Shown: in pieces, positions 16,634 to 23,105 of the stretch
Position numbering within the stretch: the stretch's first letter is position 1
Layout: each line of letters begins with the position of its first letter
Source of the DNA: Candidatus Moraniibacteriota bacterium
GTDB lineage: Bacteria > Patescibacteriota > Minisyncoccia > Moranbacterales > GCA-2747515
DNA length: 34,023 nucleotides
Assembly: GCA_002747515.1 (NCBI GenBank)
Contig: PDPP01000007.1
Location: forward strand, 1-34,023
Reading direction: 5' to 3'
Program-made: the position numbers and the translations under genes
The notes under the pieces: generated by a model
Databases searched by the model: none
What the model saw: only the letters and a program-made list of their open reading frames with translations
Told to the model about the DNA's origin: nothing

Positions 16634-17443
16634 ATGATCGAATGTAATGGACATCGGTATATTATCAAAAATAATTCACATATCTTTTTCACATGTGAAC
16701 ATGCTTCACAATATATTCCAGAAAAATATAATAATCTCGGCCTTTCACAAGAAGATTTGAAAAATTCAAAAGATCTTTATGATGTAGCTTCTCGTGAAAT
16801 GACAGAATATCTTTCAAAAAACTTGAATGCTAGCGCATTGTATGCAAAGATTTCACGGCTCGTTATTGATTATAACCGTAAATTGAATGCGGCGACAAAA
16901 AATATTAATACATTTCATTCTTGTCCGCTCAAAACAGAACTTCTTGTTGAAAAATATGGTACAGAAAAAATGATAAAAATTCCAGAGAATATATTTGTAA
17001 AAAAAGAATATTTTGATAATGAGGAGAGGAGTCGATATCAGATGTATGCTGTGCCATATATCAATAGCGCATATGATGTATTAGATGAATTACGTAAAAA
17101 ACATAAAAAAATATTTATTGTACAAATCCATTCATTTTTTCCAACATATAATGGTGTTAAGAGAGATGTTGATATTGCAGTGCTTTTTGATGATGCAGAA
17201 GAAACTGCGAATCATATCATAAAGGATTTGCAAAGCAGAACTAATCTTGTAGTTGCAGGAAATAATCCATGGAGCATGAAGGATACTGACGGTGTGGTTT
17301 TTGAAAAAGTATATGACATGGATGATGTAGAAATTATTGCATTTGATATAAATAATAAACATCTCACAACTAAAGAAGGAATTAAAAATATTTCACAATT
17401 ACTTCTCGAAACGGTGCAAACACAATTAAAAGTAGAAAAATAA
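16634..17443 (+). CDS. N-formylglutamate amidohydrolase-family protein
   Basis: Encodes 269 residues of the FGase/HutG-like zinc hydrolase fold (PF05013 type). Seen are the early metal-site motif T-C-E-H-A-S (about residues 20-25) with P at 29, the D-Y-N-R-K stretch (about 80) and V-Q-I-H-S-F-F-P (about 165). FGases cleave N-formylglutamate in histidine degradation, but no hut gene is present and the gene lies between two ATP-grasp ligases. Comparative surveys of amidoligases report FGase-fold proteins beside ATP-grasp enzymes, where they probably act on the ligase product. There is no signal peptide or Shine-Dalgarno sequence; a weak promoter (TTGAAA near 16597) may lie in the gap. Confidence 0.8.
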   Translation: MIECNGHRYIIKNNSHIFFTCEHASQYIPEKYNNLGLSQEDLKNSKDLYDVASREMTEYLSKNLNASALYAKISRLVIDYNRKLNAATKNINTFHSCPLKTELLVEKYGTEKMIKIPENIFVKKEYFDNEERSRYQMYAVPYINSAYDVLDELRKKHKKIFIVQIHSFFPTYNGVKRDVDIAVLFDDAEETANHIIKDLQSRTNLVVAGNNPWSMKDTDGVVFEKVYDMDDVEIIAFDINNKHLTTKEGIKNISQLLLETVQTQLKVEK

Positions 17444-17511
17444 AAAATAAATATCAATTTTGTGATTTTTTAATGAAAAAAAGATTGTATTCTGAATATT
17501 AATGATAGTGA

Positions 17512-17666
17512 GGATTTGTGATGGCTTCAAAAATAACATGAAAAGCTCACTTGTTTCTATTGATAATTTTTTTATCAATAGTACAAGCTAGCTTTTACAA
17601 AAAAGTTAGTGTGTTCATTACAAGTAAAAGAATTTATCTTTTTCAAAAACTCATAACAATAGGAGG
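17512..17666 (+). promoter_or_regulatory. Structured leader with two tiny overlapping ORFs upstream of the second ATP-grasp gene
   Basis: The 231-nt gap before 17675 contains a long interrupted hairpin (17541-17596): AAAAGCT/AGCTTTT, CTTGT/ACAAG and an unbroken 10-bp CTATTGATAA/TTATCAATAG around five T. A six-codon ORF (17521-17541) preceded by GAGG overlaps by ATGA a 17-codon ORF (17538-17591) that runs through the hairpin. The leader ends with AGGAGG at 17661-17666, 8 nt from the start codon. It may act as an attenuator or stabilising 5' structure. Confidence 0.4.
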
Positions 17667-17674
17667 AATGAGGA

Positions 17675-19003
17675 ATGTTCATTGCACAATTTATGGGAGA
17701 AAATGCTTTACCTGTTAAAAAAGGTTCAATTGCAAATCATCGTGGTGGTGTTGGTGAGCTTGGTGAAAATCTTGTTAATCATTCAGTTGTACAAAAAGGT
17801 ACAATTGGAAATACGTTTAATAAAGCATTGGTTAATCATGCACTTGATGATGCAGCACCGACAACAGATCATTTTGTAGAGCAAATTACAGAAGAAGAAT
17901 TAGCAAAAGTACTTGGACTCAAACCATATGCTGGACGCGCTCTCTCTGTAACATGTGAGCAAGACATTATTCAATTGCCACAAGAATTAAAGAGTGGTTG
18001 GGAACAAATTTCTGCACATTTTGATCAAAGTGGATTGCAACATGCAAGGCGTGTTGTTTGGAATAATGAATTTGATGTAGCACTTTTATCAGAATACAAA
18101 GATAAATGGATGGATGTATTTTTTTATGGACCAGAAGCGTATCGTGTGCGTCCAAATAAAAAACGTCTTTACATGTCCGAATCAATGAATGACAAGAATA
18201 ATTTTTTGCATTTAGTAGATTCTGTAGGTGTGACAATTCCGGAAACGCTTTTTTTCACTTCTAAAAGTGAGGTGAGTGATTTAGAGCAGTTTACTTATCC
18301 ATTAGTGTTCAAGATCAATAAATCTGTTGCTGGACTTGGTACAAAGGTGTGTAAAAATACCAGTGATTTGTTATGGTGTTTAGAAAATTTACGTCCAGGT
18401 GTTGGATTTCATATTCAAAAATTTCTTGGGAAAGATGCACACTTCATCTCTGCACAGTATGTGCTTGACAAGGGTTATGCACGTTTTGTAACATCATCGT
18501 GTAATTTTATTGCAGGTGAGACAGAACATGAAGGTAATTGGGGTGGACCACTCTTTGCGAAAAAATTTAATGTAGATGTTGATAGTGTCTGCAGGGTAAT
18601 TGCACAAGAAATCGCTCATCAAGGCGGTGAAGGATGGCTTGGTATTGATATTGGTCTCACTGCTGATGGTTTCATGTTTCCAATTGAGGCAAATCTTCGC
18701 TATACTGCAGCAGCATATTATTATATGACTGCATGCAAACTAGAAATGCAAGATCAATTTTGGGCGGGGAGGAGTTATGGTAGTTCTAAGGCGTTATCTG
18801 AGCTAGATCTCGGAGAGATTGCGTTTACACCAAAAAAAGGTCGTGGTTGGGTGATTACAAATTGGGGTCCGCTCGTGGAGGGTAATGGTAAAGTACAAGA
18901 AGATGGTTCTGTTAAATATAGCTGTGGAGCACTTTATGTAGGTCCACCAGATATTGAACTTCATCGTACAGAGGAAGATAAACTAAGAACTTTTCTTGCA
19001 TAG
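17675..19003 (+). CDS. ATP-grasp ligase with an unusual N-terminal tail, possibly PGM1-like
   Basis: Encodes 442 residues. The first 85 or so are a Gly/Asn/His-rich segment with an internal repeat (N-L-V-N-H-S at about 36, A-L-V-N-H-A at about 54). A pre-ATP-grasp alpha/beta region follows (about 90-190). The ATP-grasp core contains Y-P-L-V-F-K-I-N-K-S-V-A-G-L-G-T-K, the G-I-D-I-G strand and P-I-E-A-N-L-R with the metal-binding Glu and Asn. The tail after about 390 is an additional small domain. The layout recalls the peptide ligase family of pheganomycin synthesis, but this is a resemblance, not proof. A strong AGGAGG 8 nt upstream fixes the start; a 15-bp terminator follows the gene. Confidence 0.72.
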   Translation: MFIAQFMGENALPVKKGSIANHRGGVGELGENLVNHSVVQKGTIGNTFNKALVNHALDDAAPTTDHFVEQITEEELAKVLGLKPYAGRALSVTCEQDIIQLPQELKSGWEQISAHFDQSGLQHARRVVWNNEFDVALLSEYKDKWMDVFFYGPEAYRVRPNKKRLYMSESMNDKNNFLHLVDSVGVTIPETLFFTSKSEVSDLEQFTYPLVFKINKSVAGLGTKVCKNTSDLLWCLENLRPGVGFHIQKFLGKDAHFISAQYVLDKGYARFVTSSCNFIAGETEHEGNWGGPLFAKKFNVDVDSVCRVIAQEIAHQGGEGWLGIDIGLTADGFMFPIEANLRYTAAAYYYMTACKLEMQDQFWAGRSYGSSKALSELDLGEIAFTPKKGRGWVITNWGPLVEGNGKVQEDGSVKYSCGALYVGPPDIELHRTEEDKLRTFLA

Positions 19004-19026
19004 AAAATTATGTGAGAAATGAACAG

Positions 19027-19059
19027 AAAAGATATGTGTACAATGTACACATATCTTTT
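19027..19059 (+). terminator. Intrinsic terminator after the second ATP-grasp gene
   Basis: A perfect 15-bp stem, AAAAGATATGTGTAC (19027-19041) with GTACACATATCTTTT (19045-19059), closes on a 3-nt loop and ends in T. It lies 23 nt after the stop codon. Confidence 0.85.
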
Positions 19060-19085
19060 AATTTTGTATTGTGTATAAAATACAC

Positions 19086-19113
19086 TTGTATAAAAATATT
19101 TTTTTATTATAAT
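19086..19113 (+). promoter_or_regulatory. Promoter of the 32-codon ORF
   Basis: TTGTAT (19086-19091) and a perfect TATAAT (19108-19113) are 16 nt apart. Transcription would start near 19120, only about 3 nt before the ATG of the small ORF at 19123. A GTGTAT/ATACAC inverted repeat lies just upstream (about 19071-19085) and could be an operator. Confidence 0.6.
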
Positions 19114-19122
19114 AATGTATGT

Positions 19123-19221
19123 ATGAATCGATTTTTACAAAAATTATTTGCAATCATTATTGAGAAGATTTTTATTATTCTGACTTTTAGAAGTTGGTTG
19201 GTTTTTGTGGGTAACAGATAA
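19123..19221 (+). CDS. Hydrophobic 32-residue peptide, near-leaderless
   Basis: An ORF of 32 codons starts about 3 nt after the predicted transcription start. The peptide begins MNRFLQKLF, has a hydrophobic centre (A-I-I-I-E-K-I-F-I-I-L) and ends L-V-F-V-G-N-R. Its architecture (promoter, tiny hydrophobic ORF, terminator, then a Shine-Dalgarno gene) repeats that at 15146-15400, and the two peptide ends are loosely alike (F-V-F-A-W-N-T and L-V-F-V-G-N-R). The stop lies in the loop of a hairpin. It may be a membrane-active peptide or a leader; no antiterminator pairing was found. Confidence 0.4.
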   Translation: MNRFLQKLFAIIIEKIFIILTFRSWLVFVGNR

Positions 19222-19276
19222 AAGAAAGTGTTACCAATAAAAACGAGTCGACTTTTTCAAAAAAGTCGACTTTTTT
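19201..19276 (+). terminator. Tandem hairpins with a strong bidirectional terminator
   Basis: The first hairpin pairs GTTTTT/AAAAAC (19201-19206 with 19239-19244) and GGTAACA/TGTTACC (19210-19216 with 19229-19235). The second pairs AGTCGACTTTTT (19246-19257) with AAAAAGTCGACT (19260-19271) and ends in six T. Flanking A and T runs make it plausible on both strands. It separates the 32-codon ORF from the 98-residue protein gene. Confidence 0.8.
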
Positions 19277-19323
19277 GTTCTTTTGATAATTTCTTGTATC
19301 ACTTCATAAAACAGGAGGATTTT

Positions 19324-19620
19324 TTGGCTTTTCAAATAGTAGATCTGATTATTATTGAAAAAGAATTGTTGAATGGAGATGTGATTGTATTACACTCTCC
19401 AGAAAATAGAAACGTGTGGTATAGTTATGGGGAAAAATTTCGACTTAATGAAATGGAAGAAGGCAGTTTCATATTGAAACGTCGTTGTATTGGCGCTATG
19501 CAATTTGGTGGACGTGTTCTTGTAATCTATCGAAAGTTTAGTGGAAAGATTCGGCGGATACGATTTAATAAAAATATGAGTTTTCATAAGGAGGTATGTT
19601 ATGACAAGTGCAGGATCTAA
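19324..19620 (+). CDS. 98-residue protein of unknown function, translationally coupled to the next gene
   Basis: The start is a TTG 5 nt after a perfect AGGAGG (19313-19318); a longer reading to 19228 would run through the terminator at 19246-19276 and is rejected. The protein appears rich in beta strands: hydrophobic strands alternate with charged turns (D-V-I-V-L-H, G-R-V-L-V-I-Y) and the end is basic with two late Cys. I do not recognise a family. Its last 20 nt overlap the 64-residue ORF, whose Shine-Dalgarno sequence lies within it, so the two are probably made together. Confidence 0.65.
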   Translation: MAFQIVDLIIIEKELLNGDVIVLHSPENRNVWYSYGEKFRLNEMEEGSFILKRRCIGAMQFGGRVLVIYRKFSGKIRRIRFNKNMSFHKEVCYDKCRI

Positions 19621-19795
19621 TAATGCTCAAGTGAGTGGTTTTTTTGAGAAAGTAGAAGGGAAAGGAAAAAAACCTTTCAAAGATTCAATTAATCCTCCGG
19701 GTCCAACGGGAGATGAGCATATTCCAAGTTGGATGAAAGATCTTGATGTTATAGATAACAGAGAAAATGAGGTGAATCAAGAAGAAAAAGAGTGA
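19601..19795 (+). CDS. 64-residue hydrophilic acidic peptide, candidate ligase substrate
   Basis: A strong AAGGAGG (19588-19594), 6 nt from the ATG, marks this as a real gene. The peptide has no Cys, no signal and no membrane segment. Its N-terminal half is Gly/Lys/Asn-rich; the middle has N-P-P-G-P-T-G-D-E-H-I-P-S-W-M; the C-terminal third is dense in Asp, Glu and Asn and ends N-Q-E-E-K-E. Placed at the end of a locus with two ATP-grasp ligases, it could be a peptide that these enzymes modify (graspetide-like ester or amide links) or extend. This is inference from position and composition. A strong terminator follows. Confidence 0.65.
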   Translation: MTSAGSNNAQVSGFFEKVEGKGKKPFKDSINPPGPTGDEHIPSWMKDLDVIDNRENEVNQEEKE

Positions 19796-19818
19796 GATAA
19801 ATTTTTTGCTGTTTTTCA

Positions 19819-19856
19819 AAAAAGTGTACGTACAATTACGTACACTTTTTCTTTTT
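19819..19856 (+). terminator. Intrinsic terminator closing the ATP-grasp locus
   Basis: AAAAAAGTGTACGTA (about 19818-19832) pairs with TACGTACACTTTTT (19837-19850) around a 4-nt loop, then CTTTTTC. It also faces the converging minus-strand genes and may act on both strands. Confidence 0.85.
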
Positions 19857-19944
19857 CAATTATTATTTTTTTAATTTATATTTTTATGTGTATAAGGTTT
19901 TGAAAAAAATATGAAATTTTTTTAGTGGGTTTATAAAAGATTTT

Positions 19945-20442
19945 TTAATCAATGACAAACTCTACTTTTGTTGTTTCAGTATCATATATTGCAAAACTTT
20001 TTTCATTATTTGGGTAGAGTGCAAGTTTTCCAGGGTTGATAATTGGGGTATCATTTATCATTTCTTCTTTTCGTGCATGTAAATGTCCATGAAAAACGGC
20101 ATCATATTTTCCACTAAGTGCAGCATTTTCTGCAAGGCTAGGGTAATGTGTAATAAAATATTTTTTGTTATTAAGAATCACATCATTAAAGTCAGTAGAA
20201 GAAAAAAGAAAAGGTTGTTTATGGTTTGCTGCGATTTCAAGTATTGTTTGTTTATCTCCATCGTTATTGCCCCACACAGCGTTAATTGGTGTATTAATTG
20301 CACATAATTTACTTATAACAAATGGCGAGCAATAATCCCCAAGAAGAAATGTATGTTCGTATTCTCTTTGTGATAATTCTGATAAAACCCATTCGAGTCG
20401 ATCAATTTGATCGTGAATATCGGAAATGATAGCAATCTTCAT
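19945..20442 (-). CDS. YfcE/MJ0936-family metallophosphoesterase
   Basis: Encodes 165 residues, the usual length for this compact calcineurin-like phosphodiesterase family. All metal motifs are visible: S-D-I-H (D8, H10), L-G-D-Y (D35), W-G-N-N-D, T-H-Y, and H-G-H-L-H. Members hydrolyse phosphodiesters; the natural substrate is usually unknown. It lies 13 nt downstream of the aminotransferase gene on the same strand and is probably co-transcribed with it. Confidence 0.9.
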   Translation of the reverse strand: MKIAIISDIHDQIDRLEWVLSELSQREYEHTFLLGDYCSPFVISKLCAINTPINAVWGNNDGDKQTILEIAANHKQPFLFSSTDFNDVILNNKKYFITHYPSLAENAALSGKYDAVFHGHLHARKEEMINDTPIINPGKLALYPNNEKSFAIYDTETTKVEFVID

Positions 20443-20455
20443 ATAAGATATAAGA

Positions 20456-21292
20456 TTAGTAGGAATTAAGATAATTTAAATATAGTGTGTTAATTTCTTT
20501 TGTTAAAGTGCCAACTTTTCCATCCTCAATAATTTCTTTGTCAATTTTTACAATAGGAAGTATATGTTTTGCTGATCCTGTAATAAATATTTCATTTGCA
20601 CAGAGCAATTGTTTTTGTGTTATTTTTCGTTCTTTATGTGGAATATTATTTTTTGCTAGAAGCTCTAATACAACTTTTCTCGTAATTCCATGGAGAATGT
20701 CATCTTTTGGTGTAATAACTGTGCCGTTTTTTATGATAAAGATATTGCTCATGGTACATTCAAGAACTGTAGTTCCATTAATATAAAGAATCTCATGAGC
20801 ACCTTTTTTAATTCTTTTTTTCTGATTTTTCATTGATTCAATATAGGATGTAGTTTTACTTTCGGGGTATAGGCGTGCAAATTGAGTTGTTATAATTTTA
20901 CCACCTTTTTTGTATAGATTTTTTGGAAAACTGAAAAGTTTTTTGTCTTGGATAAGAATATAAAATGTTGATTGTTTTGGGATTGTGAGACCATCTTCAC
21001 TTATGCCAGCAGTGAGGACAGTTCGAATACTCGGGTCAATGAATGTGTTTTTTTTGATAAGTGTGTCAAGAATTTCTTGGTATTCTTTTTTATTAATGGG
21101 AAGTTTTAAGTTGAGTTCTTTTGCACTATTTTTTAATCGTGTCCAATGATCATTTAAGCGAAATGGTTTGTTATGCGTTGTATGCATGAAATCGAATACA
21201 CTATAACCGCGGAGGATACCAAGATCATGTGGACTAATGTGGATATTTTTTTCTTCAATAATTTTTCCGTTGAAATAACAATATTTTTTCAT
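20456..21292 (-). CDS. Class IV aminotransferase (branched-chain or D-amino-acid type)
   Basis: Encodes about 278 residues of the PLP fold-IV family. Seen are F-N-G-K-I, the R-G-Y-S-V-F-D-F region, the catalytic Lys in E-S-K-T-T-S-Y, E-I-L-Y-I-N-G-T-T-V-L-E-C-T-M-S-N-I-F with the PLP-contacting Glu, and I-L-H-G-I-T-R. The sequence does not decide between branched-chain aminotransferase, D-amino-acid transaminase and aminodeoxychorismate lyase. The ATG at 21292 is chosen because a -10 box (complement of 21324-21329, TATAAT) places transcription start near 21316, downstream of the in-frame start at 21322. It could supply amino acids to the neighbouring ligase locus. Confidence 0.85.
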   Translation of the reverse strand: MKKYCYFNGKIIEEKNIHISPHDLGILRGYSVFDFMHTTHNKPFRLNDHWTRLKNSAKELNLKLPINKKEYQEILDTLIKKNTFIDPSIRTVLTAGISEDGLTIPKQSTFYILIQDKKLFSFPKNLYKKGGKIITTQFARLYPESKTTSYIESMKNQKKRIKKGAHEILYINGTTVLECTMSNIFIIKNGTVITPKDDILHGITRKVVLELLAKNNIPHKERKITQKQLLCANEIFITGSAKHILPIVKIDKEIIEDGKVGTLTKEINTLYLNYLNSY

Positions 21293-21541
21293 AGAATATA
21301 TAAAGACAAGTAAAGGAAACACTATTATAACATAAAATTTTTAAAAAGAGGAGAGTTTTTCATATTTTTTTCATTTATAGTTTTGATGATTATTTTTTTT
21401 AAAAATTTTTTTAGATAACGAGATGATTTGTAAATATTTTTTTGTATATCACGCGGAGAAATAATTTGTTTATTGGTCGGGTTGATAAAATTTGAATAAT
21501 TTTTTATGTGTTATAATACAGTCACTTTTTATTGTGAATTT

Positions 21542-21847
21542 ATGAGTAAAAATCATAGAAGCGGAGGAAAGATGGGTGGCAAACATACAACATTGATTGA
21601 TGCAGCGCAGCCAGTTGTGGATTACCTTATGCGTAATTCGCATATATCAAATATTATCGCAGGGCATATCACGATGCGACTCAAAACAGCGCCACATCGA
21701 TTAAAAATCATAGAAGAATCAGGTTGTTTGTTGCTTAAAGTACGTGGTACAGCAAGTATTCAGGAAATTCGTGTTTTTGCATCTGATTTAGATATTGTAA
21801 AAGATGATATTTCCAAACATTTCCAAACATTTATTAAAAAAAGTTGA
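21542..21847 (+). CDS. Small conserved protein, possibly DUF2103-like
   Basis: Encodes 101 residues beginning M-S-K-N-H-R-S-G-G-K-M-G-G-K-H-T-T-L. A later part (about 45-75) is rich in basic and hydrophobic residues with L-K-V-R-G-T-A-S-I-Q-E-I-R. The opening resembles a small predicted metal-binding family (DUF2103), but this is from memory and uncertain. The start is fixed by a TATAAT at 21512-21517, which excludes an in-frame ATG at 21506. No Shine-Dalgarno sequence. It stands alone between divergent genes. Confidence 0.6.
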   Translation: MSKNHRSGGKMGGKHTTLIDAAQPVVDYLMRNSHISNIIAGHITMRLKTAPHRLKIIEESGCLLLKVRGTASIQEIRVFASDLDIVKDDISKHFQTFIKKS

Positions 21848-21955
21848 TTATTTGTTTGACAAATGACAGTATGAAGAAGTGTTTTGTGACAAAATCAAAA
21901 AAAGATTATGTGATATTATTTGTGAAATATTGTCAAAGTCTTTTAAAATGCCATC

Positions 21956-21982
21956 AAAAACCCCTTGAAAATGGGGTTTTTT
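21956..21982 (+). terminator. Intrinsic terminator after the small conserved protein
   Basis: AAAAACCCC (21956-21964) pairs with GGGGTTTTT (21973-21981), ending in T. It sits just before the next promoter. Confidence 0.75.
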
Positions 21983-21988
21983 AAAGCA

Positions 21989-22017
21989 TTGACTTTTTTG
22001 TCTAAATTTAGTATACT
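21989..22017 (+). promoter_or_regulatory. Promoter of the lysozyme-like gene
   Basis: TTGACT (21989-21994) and TATACT (22012-22017) are exactly 17 nt apart, giving a start near 22024. The leader (about 55 nt) contains a GTGTG/CACAC hairpin at about 22026-22046. Confidence 0.75.
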
Positions 22018-22078
22018 TGTTTCTACGTGTGTTTTTAATAAGCACACTTCTTTATTTCTCAATTTTTGAGTGGTAAAG

Positions 22079-22924
22079 ATGGGGGTTTTATTCGTAAAAC
22101 AATTTATGATTATTAATGACGATCCGTCGCCCATTAAGCGTCTACGTACAGAGACGATTAAGATGATTATATCATCGCTGTACACAATTCGTTCTTACAC
22201 AAAACAATATGTATATTTTGTGTTAACAGGCATTGTTGTAGTAACTGCAGGAATTTTTTATCTTGCAGATACGGTTTTTTCTCATGAAGAAAAAAAGTTA
22301 GCTCCAATCGAATCACAGCGTTATAATGCATGTGTATTCGGTAAGGATGTAATCAATGAAAAAGATGGAGATTTATCTATCATTGATGTAGATGCTAATT
22401 GCGTGCAATTGAGCAAATCAGGAAAACTTGTCGAACCAAAGGAAGAAGACCAGTTCACTGCTGAGATTGCACTTATGCTCGAAGGACATCCAATGGAAGT
22501 GATGGCGGAGCACATTGCTCAACAAGACAAGAAAGTCGCAGGTCTCATTGTAGGGATTGCGCGACAAGAAAGTCAGTGGGGTAAATATGCGCCATCAAAA
22601 GCAGGGGTTGATTGTTACAACTATTGGGGATATAAAACTTCTGGTACAAGAGGTCAGTCAATGGGATATGCATGTTTTGGTTCTCCAGAAGAAGCAGTAG
22701 AAACAATTGCGAAGCGTCTTGATCATTTTGTATATACCACAAATCGAGATACGCCTGCAAAGATGGTTACACCATGGAAATGTGGTAATAGTTGTGCCAC
22801 ACATTCACCCGAAAGTGTTGCGCGGTGGGTTGGTACAGTGAATACATATTATTCTCAGATCATTTCAATGGATGAGACTAAAAAGAACGATAATTTAACA
22901 TCAAAATATTTATCACGAAAATAA
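22079..22924 (+). CDS. Membrane-anchored lysozyme-like (glucosaminidase-type) cell-wall hydrolase
   Basis: Encodes about 281 residues (a GTG at 22070 is an alternative start). A cytoplasmic N-terminus of about 45 residues precedes one membrane helix (V-Y-F-V-L-T-G-I-V-V-V-T-A-G-I-F-Y), then an extracellular domain. The catalytic Glu is probably in G-I-A-R-Q-E-S-Q-W-G; N-Y-W-G-Y-K and G-Y-A-C-F-G-S-P-E-E-A-V follow, as in glucosaminidase/lytic transglycosylase-like folds. Four Cys in this domain could form disulfides. It likely trims peptidoglycan at the cell surface. Followed by a terminator. Confidence 0.72.
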   Translation: MGVLFVKQFMIINDDPSPIKRLRTETIKMIISSLYTIRSYTKQYVYFVLTGIVVVTAGIFYLADTVFSHEEKKLAPIESQRYNACVFGKDVINEKDGDLSIIDVDANCVQLSKSGKLVEPKEEDQFTAEIALMLEGHPMEVMAEHIAQQDKKVAGLIVGIARQESQWGKYAPSKAGVDCYNYWGYKTSGTRGQSMGYACFGSPEEAVETIAKRLDHFVYTTNRDTPAKMVTPWKCGNSCATHSPESVARWVGTVNTYYSQIISMDETKKNDNLTSKYLSRK

Positions 22925-22955
22925 AAAAAGCGTCTGAAATATGGCGCTTTTTTTG
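22923..22955 (+). terminator. Intrinsic terminator after the lysozyme-like gene
   Basis: AAAAAAAGCG (22923-22932) pairs with CGCTTTTTTT (22945-22954) around a 12-nt loop. It overlaps the last bases of the gene. Confidence 0.75.
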
Positions 22956-23093
22956 ATTAATAAAATAGTAAAAATATGTAATTTTCTTGTATATCTTTTA
23001 TAAGAACTGCAGTAAATAAGTAATTAAAATGAGGTGGTGTTTGTGAACAGTATTTCTCTATAGCTAGAGCTGCACGTTTTTAATTGAATAAGC

Positions 23094-23099
23094 TATAAT
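23094..23099 (+). promoter_or_regulatory. -10 box of the GH1 gene, leaderless layout
   Basis: A perfect TATAAT ends 6 nt before the ATG at 23106, so transcription would start on or beside the start codon. The -35 is weak (CTGCAC, 18 nt upstream). The rest of 22956-23093 holds no gene. Confidence 0.55.
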
Positions 23100-23105
23100 G
23101 AAAGT

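Noticed and set aside
16634..17443. Histidine-degradation role for the FGase-like gene
   Set aside because: No hut gene is nearby and the gene sits between two ligases.
19012..19122. Upstream part of a 69-codon ORF before the small peptide
   Set aside because: It reads through the 15-bp terminator stem and the promoter; only the part from 19123 fits the promoter.
19228..19323. Longer N-terminus for the 98-residue protein
   Set aside because: It would run through a perfect terminator; AGGAGG with a TTG at 19324 is a better start.
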